From positions 175,075-239,074 of the forward strand of contig NZ_AUFE01000003.1 in NCBI RefSeq assembly GCF_000426345.1: DNA of 64,000 nt. The letters run 5' to 3'. The notes under the pieces were generated by a model, which was not told the origin of the DNA, did no database searches, and saw nothing but the letters and a program-made list of their open reading frames with translations. Position 1 is the stretch's first letter. Each line of letters opens with the position of its first letter. Source of the DNA: Cupriavidus phytohabitans. Its GTDB lineage: Bacteria > Pseudomonadota > Gammaproteobacteria > Burkholderiales > Burkholderiaceae. The position numbers and the translations under genes were made by a program. Below, one piece after another: positions 46,163 through 55,403 of the stretch.

Positions 46163-46819
46163 ATGACCGAATCCCAGCCAGCTTCCGGCCAGCAGCGCCG
46201 CGCGTTCTGGCTCAAGCACCTTCACCAGTGGCACTGGATCAGTTCCGCGATCTGCCTGATCGGGATGATGCTGTTTGCCGTGACGGGCTTCACGCTCAAC
46301 CACGCATCGCAGATCGAGGCAAGGCCCGCGGTCGAGACGCGCCACGCCACCGCGCCGGCCGCGCTGCTCGACACGCTGCGCGCACAGGAGCCTGCCGGCG
46401 CAGGTAAATCCCGCGATCGCAAGGCCCCGGTGCCTGAAGCGCTGGCCGCATGGCTGGCCCAGGCGCTCGATGTCGATGCCGGCGGACGCGAGGCCGAATG
46501 GTCGGCCGACGAGATCTACGTGGCGCTGCCGCGCCCGGGTGGCGATGCCTGGGTCAGCCTCGAACTCGACAGTGGTGAAGCCCAGTACGAGAAAACCACG
46601 CGCGGCGCGATCTCCTACCTGAACGACCTGCACAAGGGCCGCAACACCGGCCAGGCATGGAGCCTGTTCCTGGATGTGTTCGCGCTCGCGTGCCTGGTCT
46701 TCAGCGTCACCGGCCTGTTCCTGCTCAAGCTGCACGCGGGCGGACGCCTGGCGACCTGGCCGCTGGTCGGCCTGGGGCTGGTGGTGCCATTGCTGCTGGC
46801 GGTGTTGTTCATTCACTGA
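46163..46819 (+). CDS. PepSY-domain membrane protein
   Basis: A 218-aa inner-membrane protein of the PepSY-associated TM family. TM1 is about residues 23-45 (HWISSAICLIGMMLFAVTGF), the PepSY-like periplasmic part about 50-160, TM2 about 165-190 (SLFLDVFALACLVFSVTGLF) and TM3 about 197-217. His residues at both TM1 ends (HQWHW, NHAS) could bind heme, as in related ferric reductases. It is the first gene of the Fur-preceded operon; the next gene starts 73 bp later. The start is uncertain because upstream ATGs exist, but 46163 begins the family-like sequence. Confidence 0.82.
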   Translation: MTESQPASGQQRRAFWLKHLHQWHWISSAICLIGMMLFAVTGFTLNHASQIEARPAVETRHATAPAALLDTLRAQEPAGAGKSRDRKAPVPEALAAWLAQALDVDAGGREAEWSADEIYVALPRPGGDAWVSLELDSGEAQYEKTTRGAISYLNDLHKGRNTGQAWSLFLDVFALACLVFSVTGLFLLKLHAGGRLATWPLVGLGLVVPLLLAVLFIH

Positions 46820-46892
46820 GCATGGCATTCACCAGACCGCCGGCATCCCGAACGATTTCCTGCTGTATCTCACTGACGAGGTTTCTCCGAAT

Positions 46893-47417
46893 ATGCGCAG
46901 ACTGCTCTCCGTCACCCTGACCGGCATGGCCACGGTCCCGTTCGCGGGCCCCGCGCTGGCCGCCGACCTGAACGTCAAGGTGGAAATCCCGCGGCTCAAC
47001 GTGGCCGAGTACCACAAGCCTTACGTGGCGATGTGGGTCGAGCGCGCCGACCAGAGCCCGGTGCACACCCTGGCGGTCTGGTACGACGGCAAGCTCAAGG
47101 AAAACGAGGGCACCAAGTGGCTCAAGGACATGCGCCAGTGGTGGCGCAAGGCCGGCCGCGACCTGAACATGCCGGCCGACGGCATCTCGGGCGCGACCCG
47201 CGCGCCGGGCGAGCACACGGTCAGCTTCCGCGACGGCAAGAACCCGCTGGGCAAGCTGCCGGCAGGCGACTACCAGCTGGTGGTCGAAGCCGCGCGTGAA
47301 GTCGGCGGGCGCGAACTGGTGCGCGTGCCGTTCACCTGGCCGCCGCAATCCGCACAGACCGCCCGCGCCAGGGGCGACCACGAACTCGGCGGTGTCACCG
47401 TCGACCTGAAGCCGTAA
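46893..47417 (+). CDS. DUF2271 periplasmic protein with predicted FMN attachment site
   Basis: A 174-aa exported protein with a signal peptide (MRRLLSVTLTGMATVPFAGP). It contains Asp96-Gly-Ile-Ser-Gly-Ala-Thr102, the DxxSGAT/DxxTGAT motif to which ApbE adds FMN through a phosphoester to Thr. The ApbE gene lies two genes downstream. DUF2271 proteins next to PepSY and ApbE have been linked by comparative genomics to extracytosolic flavin electron transfer. It should serve as periplasmic electron carrier; this is inference. Confidence 0.85.
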   Translation: MRRLLSVTLTGMATVPFAGPALAADLNVKVEIPRLNVAEYHKPYVAMWVERADQSPVHTLAVWYDGKLKENEGTKWLKDMRQWWRKAGRDLNMPADGISGATRAPGEHTVSFRDGKNPLGKLPAGDYQLVVEAAREVGGRELVRVPFTWPPQSAQTARARGDHELGGVTVDLKP

Positions 47418-47436
47418 TCCTTCCCGGAGCCTGACG

Positions 47437-48303
47437 ATGAAACCTGCCGTGATCCTGTCTGCCATCGTGTCCCCCACCCGTTCCCGCATGGCCACCCGCA
47501 TGGCCACAAACATGGCCGTGCTCGCCCTCGCCGCGCTGGCGCCGCTGGCCGCGCACGCGCACCGCCAGTGGCTGCTGCCGTCGGCCACCGTACTGTCCGG
47601 CAATGACCCGTGGGTGACCGTTGACGCCGCCGTCTCCAACGACCTGTTCTACTTCGAGCACGTGCCGCTGCGCCTCGACAACCTGCAGGTGACCGCGCCG
47701 GACGGCAGCGCCGTCAAGGCCGAGAACGCCGCGACCGGCAAGTACCGCAGCACTTTCGACCTGCGCCTGACGCAGCCGGGCACCTACCGCGTGGCGGTGG
47801 TCAACCAGGGCCTGTTCGCCAGCTACAAGATCGATGGCCAGGCCAAGCGCTGGCGCGGCTCGGCGGACAACTTCGCCAAAGAAGTCCCGGCCAACGCGCA
47901 GGACCTGACGGTCACGCAGGCCGAAGGCCGGGTCGAGTCCTTCGTCACCGCCGGCAAGCCCAGCGACAAGGGCCTGCGCATCACCGGCCGCGGCCTGGAA
48001 CTGGCGCCGATCACGCATCCCAACGACCTGGTTGCCGGCGACACCGCCAGCTTCCGCCTGCTGCTCGACGGCAAGCCCGCGAGCAACCTGAAGGTCGAGG
48101 TGGTGCCGGGCGGCATCCGCTATCGCGACAAGCTGCAGGAGATCAGCGCCACCACCGACGCCGACGGCAAGTTCAGCGTCAAGTGGCCGGCGCCCGGCAT
48201 GTACTGGATGGAAGCCGAAGTGCGCGACGACAAGGCGACCTTCAAGCAGGCCAAGTCGCGCCGCGCCACCTACGCGGTGACGGTGGAAGTGCTGCCGCAG
48301 TAA
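47437..48303 (+). CDS. DUF4198 exported protein
   Basis: A 288-aa exported protein with DUF4198 (related to the NikM/CbiK-like metal-associated family). The N terminus includes internal Met residues (MATRMATNMA) before the hydrophobic core VLALAALAPLAAHA; cleavage probably gives a mature N terminus beginning with His. The mature part holds a beta-sandwich (WLLPSATVLSGNDPWVTVDA, GKYRSTFDLRLTQPGTYRVA) with a carboxypeptidase-like fold at the C-terminal end. CGGAGCC upstream and ATG 47437 give a good start. It may bind metal (iron) in the periplasm. Confidence 0.83.
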   Translation: MKPAVILSAIVSPTRSRMATRMATNMAVLALAALAPLAAHAHRQWLLPSATVLSGNDPWVTVDAAVSNDLFYFEHVPLRLDNLQVTAPDGSAVKAENAATGKYRSTFDLRLTQPGTYRVAVVNQGLFASYKIDGQAKRWRGSADNFAKEVPANAQDLTVTQAEGRVESFVTAGKPSDKGLRITGRGLELAPITHPNDLVAGDTASFRLLLDGKPASNLKVEVVPGGIRYRDKLQEISATTDADGKFSVKWPAPGMYWMEAEVRDDKATFKQAKSRRATYAVTVEVLPQ

Positions 48304-48316
48304 GCGTCCTCCTGGC

Positions 48317-49336
48317 TTGAACCGCATCCTCGTTCCCGTCGCGCTGCAAGCGCCCCCGGTGCCCCCCGCGCGCGATGCGCGGCAGCACCGCTGGGGCGGC
48401 GAGAGCATGGGCACGACCTGGTCGGTCGTGGCCATGCTGCCGCCCGCCGCGGATGCCGATGCCATCGGCGCCGGCATCGTTGCCGTGCTCGACGGCGTGA
48501 TCGCGCAGATGAGCAACTGGGAGCCGGATTCCGATGTCAGCCGCTTCAACCGCGCCGAGTCCGGCGGCTGGCACGAGCTGCCTGCCGATTGCTTTGCCGT
48601 ACTGCAATGCGCGCTGCAGGTGGCGCGCGCCAGCGGCGGCGCGTATGACCCGAGCGCCGGGCCGCTGGTCGACCTGTGGGGCTTCGGCCCGGCACCGCGG
48701 CGCAGCGCGCCGCCGTCGCCCGATGCCGTCGAGGCGGCACGCGGCCGGTGCGGCTGGGCGCGCATCGAACTCGATGCCGACGCACGGCGCGCGCGCCAGC
48801 CCGGCGGCGTGTCGCTGGATTTTTGCGCCATCGCCAAGGGCTTTGCCGTCGACGCGGTGGCGCGCTACCTCGATGCGCAGGGCGTGGCCCACCACCTCAC
48901 CGAGATCGGCGGCGAACTGCGCGGCCATGGCGTCAAGCCTGATGGCATGCCGTGGTGGGTCGCGCTGGAAGCGCCGCCCGGTCTTGGCAGCGACGTACAG
49001 GAAAAACAGGGCGGGCAGACCCTGGTGGCGCTGCACGGCCTGTCGGTCGCCACCTCCGGCGACTACCGCCGCTACTTCGACAGCGACGGCCGGCGCTATG
49101 CGCATACCATCGACCCGCGCACCGGCTACCCGGCCAGCCACGCGCTGGCTTCGGTCACGGTGATCCACGCGCAGTGCATGCTGGCCGATGCGCTGTCTAC
49201 CGCGCTGACCGTGCTCGGTCCGCAAGCCGGCATGGCGCACGCGCGCCGCCACGGCATTGCCGCGCGTTTCCTGGTGCGCACGCCGGGCGGTTTCGACGAA
49301 CATCTTTCCCCGGCTCTTGCCGCGATGCTGGCATGA
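48317..49336 (+). CDS. apbE: ApbE: FAD:protein FMN transferase
   Basis: A 339-aa enzyme that transfers FMN from FAD onto Thr of flavoproteins. The N-terminal MGTTWSVV, the metal/FAD-binding SLDFCAIAKGFAVDAVARYL and EIGGELRGHG, and HTIDPRTGYPA are the ApbE signatures. The TTG 48317 start is preferred; no ATG gives a complete domain. The stop overlaps the ATG of the reductase gene in ATGA. It is expected to act on the DUF2271 protein, which carries the target motif. No signal peptide was clear, and a periplasmic location would need a non-classical or N-terminal anchor. Confidence 0.9.
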   Translation: MNRILVPVALQAPPVPPARDARQHRWGGESMGTTWSVVAMLPPAADADAIGAGIVAVLDGVIAQMSNWEPDSDVSRFNRAESGGWHELPADCFAVLQCALQVARASGGAYDPSAGPLVDLWGFGPAPRRSAPPSPDAVEAARGRCGWARIELDADARRARQPGGVSLDFCAIAKGFAVDAVARYLDAQGVAHHLTEIGGELRGHGVKPDGMPWWVALEAPPGLGSDVQEKQGGQTLVALHGLSVATSGDYRRYFDSDGRRYAHTIDPRTGYPASHALASVTVIHAQCMLADALSTALTVLGPQAGMAHARRHGIAARFLVRTPGGFDEHLSPALAAMLA

Positions 49337-50952
49337 GCCGCTCCATCCTTTCCCCCCTTGTTTCACCGCTCGCCGGCGCCAGCTGGCTGGCGCTGGCCGG
49401 CGGCGTGGCGCTGTCGCTGCTGGGGCCGTCGCGCGACGCCATCGCCGCTGGCGTGGTCGCCGCCTATGCTGGCTTCTGCGGCACGGTGCTGGCGCACCAC
49501 CGCCAGCGGCGCGCGCGCGTGGCGGCGCTGGCCAATGCCACGGACACCACGGACGGCGTCACGCTGGTCGCCTATGCCAGCCAGACCGGGTTTGCCGAGC
49601 AGCTGGCGCTGCAGACCGCGACTGCGCTGCAGGGCGCCGGCATGCCGGTGCAATTGCTGTCGCTGGCCGAGGTCGATGCCGGCCGGCTGGCCGCGTGCCG
49701 GCAGGCGCTGTTCGTGGTCAGCACTACCGGCGAGGGCGATGCGCCCGACAGCGCGTCCGGGTTTGCGCGCCGCCTGCTGGCCGGCGGCGCGGACGGACTG
49801 CGCGAGCTGCGCTATGGCATCCTGGCGCTCGGCGACAGCAGCTACGCGCGCTTCTGCGCCTTCGGCCACGCGCTCGACCACTGGCTGCAGCGCCATCGCG
49901 CGCAGCCGCTGTTCGACCTGATCGAGGTCGACAATGGCGATGCCGGCGCGCTGCGCCACTGGCAGAACCACCTGTCGGCGCTCAGCGGCGGCGCGGAGAT
50001 CGCCGACTGGGAGCGCCCGCGCTACGGCGACTGGGTGCTGGCGCAGCGCCACCACGTTAATCCCGGCAGCCACGGCGCGCCGGCGTTCCATCTGGTGCTG
50101 GAGCCGCAGGAGCTTGGGGCGCTCGACTGGCAGCCCGGCGACATCGCCGAAGTCGGCCCATGCCATGCGCCGGCCGAGGTGGAGCGGCTGCTGGCGCGGC
50201 TTGCGCTTGACGGCGCCACCCGGGTGCGCTGCGACGGCCGCGGCTTCACGCTGGCCGAAGCCCTGGCCACGCGCATGCCGCTCCCAGATGCCCACTTTGC
50301 CGCGATGCAGGGCGTGCCGGCGCAGCAGCTAATCGATGCGCTGTCGCCGCTGCCGCACCGCGAGTATTCGATCGCATCGCTGCCGCAGGACGGCCGCCTC
50401 GAACTGCTGGTGCGGCAGGCACGCCGCGACGACGGCCGGCTGGGGCTGGCTTCCGGTTGGCTGACCGAGCATGCGGCCGTGGGCGCGCATATCGCACTGC
50501 GCATCCGCGCCAATCGCGGCTTCCATCCGCCCGCCGGCGACCGGCCGCTGATCCTGGTCGGCAACGGCACCGGCCTGGCTGGCCTGCGCGCGCACCTGAA
50601 GGCGCGCGCCGCGGCGGGACGGCGCCGCAACTGGCTGCTGTTCGGCGAGCGTTCGGCGCAGCACGACGCTTTCTTCGCCGACGAACTGGCCGCGTGGCAG
50701 GCCGACGGCACGCTGCAGCGCGTCGACCATGCCTGGTCGCGCCACGGCGGCACGGCGCGCTACGTGCAGGACGCCCTGCGCGCGCAGGCGGCGCTGCTGC
50801 GCGAATGGGTCGCCGACGGCGCGGCGATCTATGTCTGTGGCAGCCTGCAGGGCATGGCTGGCGGCGTCAACGAGGCGCTCATGGAAATCCTTGGCGAATC
50901 CGCGTTGCGCGCGATTGCCGACGAGGGCCGCTACCGGCGCGACGTCTACTAA
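49333..50952 (+). CDS. Membrane-anchored sulfite-reductase-like flavodoxin/FNR reductase
   Basis: A 539-aa flavoprotein. Two hydrophobic segments at residues about 14-50 anchor it. A flavodoxin domain (about 75-215) begins VTLVAYASQTGFAEQLALQ. An FAD-binding domain (about 225-395) has HREYSIASLP; the NADPH domain (about 400-539) has LILVGNGTGLAGLRAHL and YVCGSLQGMAGGV. It resembles the CPR/CysJ family but lacks heme or PepSY in the chain. It likely moves electrons from NADPH to the PepSY protein and on to FMN-bound DUF2271. ATG 49333 overlaps the ApbE stop. Confidence 0.9.
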   Translation: MSRSILSPLVSPLAGASWLALAGGVALSLLGPSRDAIAAGVVAAYAGFCGTVLAHHRQRRARVAALANATDTTDGVTLVAYASQTGFAEQLALQTATALQGAGMPVQLLSLAEVDAGRLAACRQALFVVSTTGEGDAPDSASGFARRLLAGGADGLRELRYGILALGDSSYARFCAFGHALDHWLQRHRAQPLFDLIEVDNGDAGALRHWQNHLSALSGGAEIADWERPRYGDWVLAQRHHVNPGSHGAPAFHLVLEPQELGALDWQPGDIAEVGPCHAPAEVERLLARLALDGATRVRCDGRGFTLAEALATRMPLPDAHFAAMQGVPAQQLIDALSPLPHREYSIASLPQDGRLELLVRQARRDDGRLGLASGWLTEHAAVGAHIALRIRANRGFHPPAGDRPLILVGNGTGLAGLRAHLKARAAAGRRRNWLLFGERSAQHDAFFADELAAWQADGTLQRVDHAWSRHGGTARYVQDALRAQAALLREWVADGAAIYVCGSLQGMAGGVNEALMEILGESALRAIADEGRYRRDVY

Positions 50953-51067
50953 TCGCTCAAAGCGCCGTGCGGAGATCGGCCGCGCGGCTCGCGCCCCCGC
51001 CGTGCATGCACTATCTTCGGTGTGGACTGCAAAGCATTTGCAGCAAACACAAAACCGAGGAGACCTG

Positions 51068-53506
51068 ATGCGACGCACCCCCTGCCGCCTTGCCGCCGCG
51101 CTGGCTTTGGTTGCCACCGCCATCGCCACCACCATCCCGGCCGCCATGGCCGAGGCGCCCGCGCGCGCCGACCGCCTCGCCGTTCCCGGCCTGGAGAAGC
51201 CCGCGACGGTGCTGGTCGACCGCTGGGGCGTGCCGCATATCTACGCCGGCACGCTCTATGACGCCTTCTACGTGCAGGGTTTCATGGCCGCGCGCGACCG
51301 CCTGTGGCAGATCGACCTGTGGCGCAAGCGCGGCCTCGGCGAGATGGCCAGGGACTTTGGCCCCGCCTATGCCGACGGCGACCACATGGCACGCGCGGTG
51401 CTGTTCCGCGGCGACATGTACCGCGAATGGCTGGCCTACGGCTCCGACGCCAAGCGCGTGGCCGAGGCCTTTGTCGCCGGCGTGAACGCCTACGTGGCGC
51501 TGACCGAGCAGAAGCCGGAACTGCTGCCGCCCGAGTTCCGCAAGCTCAACTACAAGCCCGCGCGCTGGCAGGCCGAGGATATCGTGCGCATCCGCCACCA
51601 CGGCCTGACGCTGAACTTCACCGGCGAGATCGATCGCGCCCGGCTGTTCTGCCAAGCCAGGGCCGATGCCGTGCGGGCCGACTGGATCCGGCGCGAACTC
51701 GACCCGCCGGTCGAGCCTAAGCTCAGCGCCGGCCTCGACCCCTGCACGGTCCCGGCCGCCGAATTGCGCCGCGCCTACGAACTGGCTACCGCCGCGGCGC
51801 GCTTCCCCAAGGACGCATGGAGCGGCGCGCAGTCCGCCAGCATCCCGCTCGACCAGCTCTATGCACTGGTCGATCCCGACAGCGACACCGGCCGCAGCCT
51901 CGGCTCCAACAACTGGGTCATCGGCGGCAAGCGCACCGCCACCGGCCGGCCGATCCTCGCCAACGACCCGCACCGCTCGCATGGCGCGCCCAGCCTGCGC
52001 TACATCAGCCACCTGAACGCGCCCGGCATGTCGGTCATCGGCGCGGGCGAGCCGTTCCTGCCGGGCATCTCGATCGGGCACAACGGCACCATCGCGTTCG
52101 GCCTGACGCGCTTCTACATGGACCAGGAAGACCTCTACGGCTACGAGCTCAACCCGGCCAACCCGCGCGAATACAAGTACAAGGGCCGCTGGGAGCCGAT
52201 GGAGACCGTCACCGAGGAGATCGTCGTCAAGGGCGAGTCGGCGCCGCGCACGGTTTCCCTCGATTTCACCCGCCACGGCCCTGTGCTGCACGCCGACGCC
52301 GCGCGCGCCTGGGTACTGCGCGCCGCGTGGCTCGACTACGGCATGGCGCCGTACTTCGGCTCGATGGACTACATGCGCGCCCGCAACTGGGACCAGTTCC
52401 GCGCCGCCATGAACCGTTGGGGCGCGCCCGGCGAAAACCAGGTCTATGCCGACACCGGCGGCAATATCGGCTGGATCCCCGGCGGCCTGACCGTCAAGCG
52501 TCCCAACTGGGACGGGCTGACGCCGGTGCCGGGCGATGGGCGCTATGAATGGGCCGGCTACCGCAACATGGATGAACTGCCGTGGGCCTACAACCCGGCG
52601 CCCGGCTATATCGTCACCGCCAACGAGAACAACATCCCGCCCGAGCATCCGGCGGCGAAGCTGGGCGTGGGCTACGAATGGAGCGACGGCTCGCGCGCGC
52701 GGCGCCTGAAGGCGGTGGTGGGCGCCAATCCGCGCAGCTCGGTGCAGGACTCGATGGCATGGCAGAACGACACGGTGTCGCTGCCGGCGCAGCGCGTGGT
52801 GGCGCTGCTTCGCGACGTGCGCAGCGATGATGCGCAACTGGCGCGCGGGCTGGATTTGCTGCGCGGCTGGGACGGCAACGAACGCGCCGACAGCGCCGCC
52901 GCTGCGTTGTTCGAAGTCTGGTTCAGCAAGCACCTGCGCCCGGCGGTGGTGCGCGCGGCATTGCCCGCCGATGCCGCCCGGCTGGTCGGCGCCGGCGATG
53001 CCGCGCGCGTGGTCGCGGTGCTGGAGCAGCCCGACCCGTGGATGCCGGTGGCGCAGCGCAACGCGGTGATGCTCGAATCGCTGAAGGCCGCGATGGCGGA
53101 GGTGGAAGGCAAGCTCGGCCCGGACCCGCGCGGCTGGCAATGGGGCAAGCTGCACACCGCGGTGTTCACGCATCCGATGGACCCGATCCTGAGCGACGCC
53201 GAGCGGCAGCAGTTCAACGTCAACGCGGGCCCGATCGGCGGCTCGGCCTTTACGCCGATGAATACCAGCTACCGCAACAACGATTTCCGGCTGACCGCGG
53301 GGGCATCGTTCCGCATGGTGCTGGATGTGGGCAACTGGGATGGCTCGCGCGTGATCAACACGCCGGGGCAGTCGGGGAATCCGGCCAGCGCGCATTACCG
53401 CGACCTGGCGCCGTTGTGGGCCAAGGGGGAGTATTTCCCGCTGGTTTATACGCGCAAGGCGGTGGAGAAGGCGAGCAGGGAGAGGCTGGAGCTGGTGCCG
53501 CAGTAA
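51068..53506 (+). CDS. Penicillin acylase family protein (Ntn hydrolase)
   Basis: An 812-aa exported amidase that cleaves N-acyl bonds (acyl-homoserine lactones, beta-lactams or N-acyl peptides). The signal peptide is MRRTPCRLAAALALVATAIA. Autoproteolysis would occur at Gly279-Ser280 in LGSNNWVIGG, giving a nucleophilic Ser at the new N terminus of the beta chain; NDPHRSHG follows. The beta chain is 533 residues, near the usual size. GAGGAGA upstream fixes ATG 51068. It may degrade quorum signals; this is inference from family. Confidence 0.92.
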   Translation: MRRTPCRLAAALALVATAIATTIPAAMAEAPARADRLAVPGLEKPATVLVDRWGVPHIYAGTLYDAFYVQGFMAARDRLWQIDLWRKRGLGEMARDFGPAYADGDHMARAVLFRGDMYREWLAYGSDAKRVAEAFVAGVNAYVALTEQKPELLPPEFRKLNYKPARWQAEDIVRIRHHGLTLNFTGEIDRARLFCQARADAVRADWIRRELDPPVEPKLSAGLDPCTVPAAELRRAYELATAAARFPKDAWSGAQSASIPLDQLYALVDPDSDTGRSLGSNNWVIGGKRTATGRPILANDPHRSHGAPSLRYISHLNAPGMSVIGAGEPFLPGISIGHNGTIAFGLTRFYMDQEDLYGYELNPANPREYKYKGRWEPMETVTEEIVVKGESAPRTVSLDFTRHGPVLHADAARAWVLRAAWLDYGMAPYFGSMDYMRARNWDQFRAAMNRWGAPGENQVYADTGGNIGWIPGGLTVKRPNWDGLTPVPGDGRYEWAGYRNMDELPWAYNPAPGYIVTANENNIPPEHPAAKLGVGYEWSDGSRARRLKAVVGANPRSSVQDSMAWQNDTVSLPAQRVVALLRDVRSDDAQLARGLDLLRGWDGNERADSAAAALFEVWFSKHLRPAVVRAALPADAARLVGAGDAARVVAVLEQPDPWMPVAQRNAVMLESLKAAMAEVEGKLGPDPRGWQWGKLHTAVFTHPMDPILSDAERQQFNVNAGPIGGSAFTPMNTSYRNNDFRLTAGASFRMVLDVGNWDGSRVINTPGQSGNPASAHYRDLAPLWAKGEYFPLVYTRKAVEKASRERLELVPQ

Positions 53507-53630
53507 GGACCTTCAACCGGCGCATCGCAAGCTCGGCCGTCTGCCGCAAGCTGACGCCACTGGCAAACGCACCCCTCTCCCGCAAGCGGGCGAGGGGAGC
53601 AAACCGGCAGCGGTGTGAATTTGCAGGGCC

Positions 53631-54308
53631 TTACCTCAACAACCCCAACACCGCCTCGGCCCCAGCCTCCGACGACGCCGGATTCTGCCCCGTCACCAGC
53701 CTTCCCGCCACCGCAACGTGGCTGGCCCAGTCATCCCCGCGCGTAAACCGCCCGCCGCTGGCCTTGAGCACATCCTCCACCAGGAATGGCACCACGTCGG
53801 TCAACTGCACCGCCGCTTCCTCGCTGTTGGTAAAGCCGGTCACTTCCTTGCCTTTCACCAGCGGCTGCCCGTCCGCAGCCTTGACGTGCCGCAGCACCCC
53901 CGGCGCATGGCACACGGCGCCCACGGGCTTGCCGAGCCGGTCAAACTGCTCGATCAGCGCGATCGACCGCTTGTCTTCCGCCAGGTCCCAGAGCGGGCCA
54001 TGGCCGCCGGGATAGAACACTGCGTCGAAGTCCTCGGCCTTCACCTTGTCCAGCGTCAGCGTGCTGGCCAGCACCTGCTGCGCAGGGGCATCGGCGCGGA
54101 AGCGGCGGGTCGCATCGGTCTGCGCATCCGGATCGTCGCTCTTGGGGTCGATCGGCGGCTGGCCGCCCTTGGGCGAGGCCAGCGTGATGTCGGCGCCTGC
54201 GTCCTTGAAGACGTAGTAGGGGGCGGCAAATTCTTCCAGCCAGAAGCCGGTCTTCTTGCCCGTATTGCCAAGCTGGTCGTGCGAGGTCAGCACCATCAGG
54301 ATTTTCAT
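53631..54308 (-). CDS. DJ-1/PfpI family protein (class I glutamine amidotransferase-like)
   Basis: A 225-aa cytoplasmic protein with the nucleophile elbow AVCHAPGVLR carrying Cys133-His134 and Glu25/Glu26 in FWLEEFAAPY. The large YPGGHGPLWDLAED segment and the KTGFWLEEF motif are those of Hsp31/glyoxalase III-like members. It probably acts as glyoxalase or protein deglycase. A LysR gene is divergent (114-bp gap) with an operator-like repeat at 54384-54406. Confidence 0.9.
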   Translation of the reverse strand: MKILMVLTSHDQLGNTGKKTGFWLEEFAAPYYVFKDAGADITLASPKGGQPPIDPKSDDPDAQTDATRRFRADAPAQQVLASTLTLDKVKAEDFDAVFYPGGHGPLWDLAEDKRSIALIEQFDRLGKPVGAVCHAPGVLRHVKAADGQPLVKGKEVTGFTNSEEAAVQLTDVVPFLVEDVLKASGGRFTRGDDWASHVAVAGRLVTGQNPASSEAGAEAVLGLLR

Positions 54309-54383
54309 GTTCGTTCTCCGGTTGCGTCCACGGTCGGCCGGGGCAGCCCCGGCATTGGCAACATCCTACGCAGCTGGCTATGA

Positions 54384-54406
54384 TTCGAAAACTTCGAATA
54401 TTCGAT
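54384..54406. promoter_or_regulatory. Triple TTCGA(A/T) operator in the pfpI-lysR intergenic region
   Basis: TTCGAA (54384-54389), TTCGAA (54393-54398) and TTCGAT (54401-54406), with starts 9 and 8 bases apart, in an AT-rich patch. The palindromic TTCGAA units and the location 17 bp before the LysR start suit a LysR autoregulatory site. Confidence 0.55.
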
Positions 54407-54422
54407 TTCTGCCATCCAAAAA

Positions 54423-55403
54423 ATGAATATCGGCGGCAAGGACCTGAACCTGCTCTACGTCTTCCATGTGCTCTACCAGGAAGGCAACGCCTCGCGCGCG
54501 GCGGCGCGCATGGCGCTGAGCCAGCCGGCGCTGAGCCACAAGCTGAACCGGCTGCGCGACGAACTGGGCGACCCGCTGTTCGTGCGCGCGCCGCGCGGCC
54601 TGACACCGACGCCGCGCGCGCACGAGCTGGCGCCGCAGGTGCAGCGGCTGGTCGCGGAACTGGATGCCTTCTATGACGCCTGCGATGGCCGGGACTTCCT
54701 CGCGCGCAGCGAGGCCGTCCATCTCTACACCACCGACTACATGGAGCAACTGCTGCTGCCCGCGCTGCTGCCGCGGCTGCGGCGCGATGCACCCGGGCTG
54801 GTCGTGGTCACGCACAACACCCGCGGCGAGCTGCCGCGCGAAGAACTGGAGAAGGGCACCTGTGACCTGGCGATCGCGGGCTTCTACGAAGACCTGCCGG
54901 ATACCTTCCACCAGCAGCGCCTGTACAGCGAAGACTTCGTCGTGCTGGCGTCAAAGTCCAACCCGCATCTCGCGCGCGGCCTCGATCTCGACGCATTCCT
55001 TGCTTGCGAGCACCTGCTGACGACGCTGACCGGCGACCTCAACGGCGTGGTCGACCGCGCGCTGGCCGCGCAGGGGCGAAAACGCAAGGTGGTGGCGGGA
55101 TTGTCGAGCTTCCTGGCGCCGAGCCGGCTGGTGCGCGGCACGGCGCTGCTGCTCACCTGCCTGCGCTCGGTGGCGGAAGAGGCGGTTACGCGCGACCCGG
55201 ACCTGCTGCTGCTGCCGGTGCCGTTCACCTTGCCCAGGGTGGAGATGATGCAGATCTGGCATGCGCGCACCGACGCCGACCGGCTGCGGCGCTGGCTGCG
55301 CCAGCAGATCCAGGAAGTGGCCGGCTCATTGCAGCCGCAGCCGCAGCCGCAGCGCAGGCCTGCTGCGCGCAAGCCGGCCCGGCCAGCGGTCAGGCGCGGT
55401 TGA
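54423..55403 (+). CDS. LysR-family regulator (NodD-like group), divergent from the DJ-1 gene
   Basis: A 326-aa regulator. HTH in residues about 8-68 (LNLLYVFHVLYQEGNASRAA, MALSQPALSHKLNRLRDELG), effector domain about 95-300. The C-terminal tail is Pro/Gln/Arg-rich ([20 protein letters not shown]). The arrangement with the DJ-1 gene and the shared operator suggests it controls that gene. It overlaps the convergent SDR gene by 14 bp. Confidence 0.89.
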   Translation: MNIGGKDLNLLYVFHVLYQEGNASRAAARMALSQPALSHKLNRLRDELGDPLFVRAPRGLTPTPRAHELAPQVQRLVAELDAFYDACDGRDFLARSEAVHLYTTDYMEQLLLPALLPRLRRDAPGLVVVTHNTRGELPREELEKGTCDLAIAGFYEDLPDTFHQQRLYSEDFVVLASKSNPHLARGLDLDAFLACEHLLTTLTGDLNGVVDRALAAQGRKRKVVAGLSSFLAPSRLVRGTALLLTCLRSVAEEAVTRDPDLLLLPVPFTLPRVEMMQIWHARTDADRLRRWLRQQIQEVAGSLQPQPQPQRRPAARKPARPAVRRG

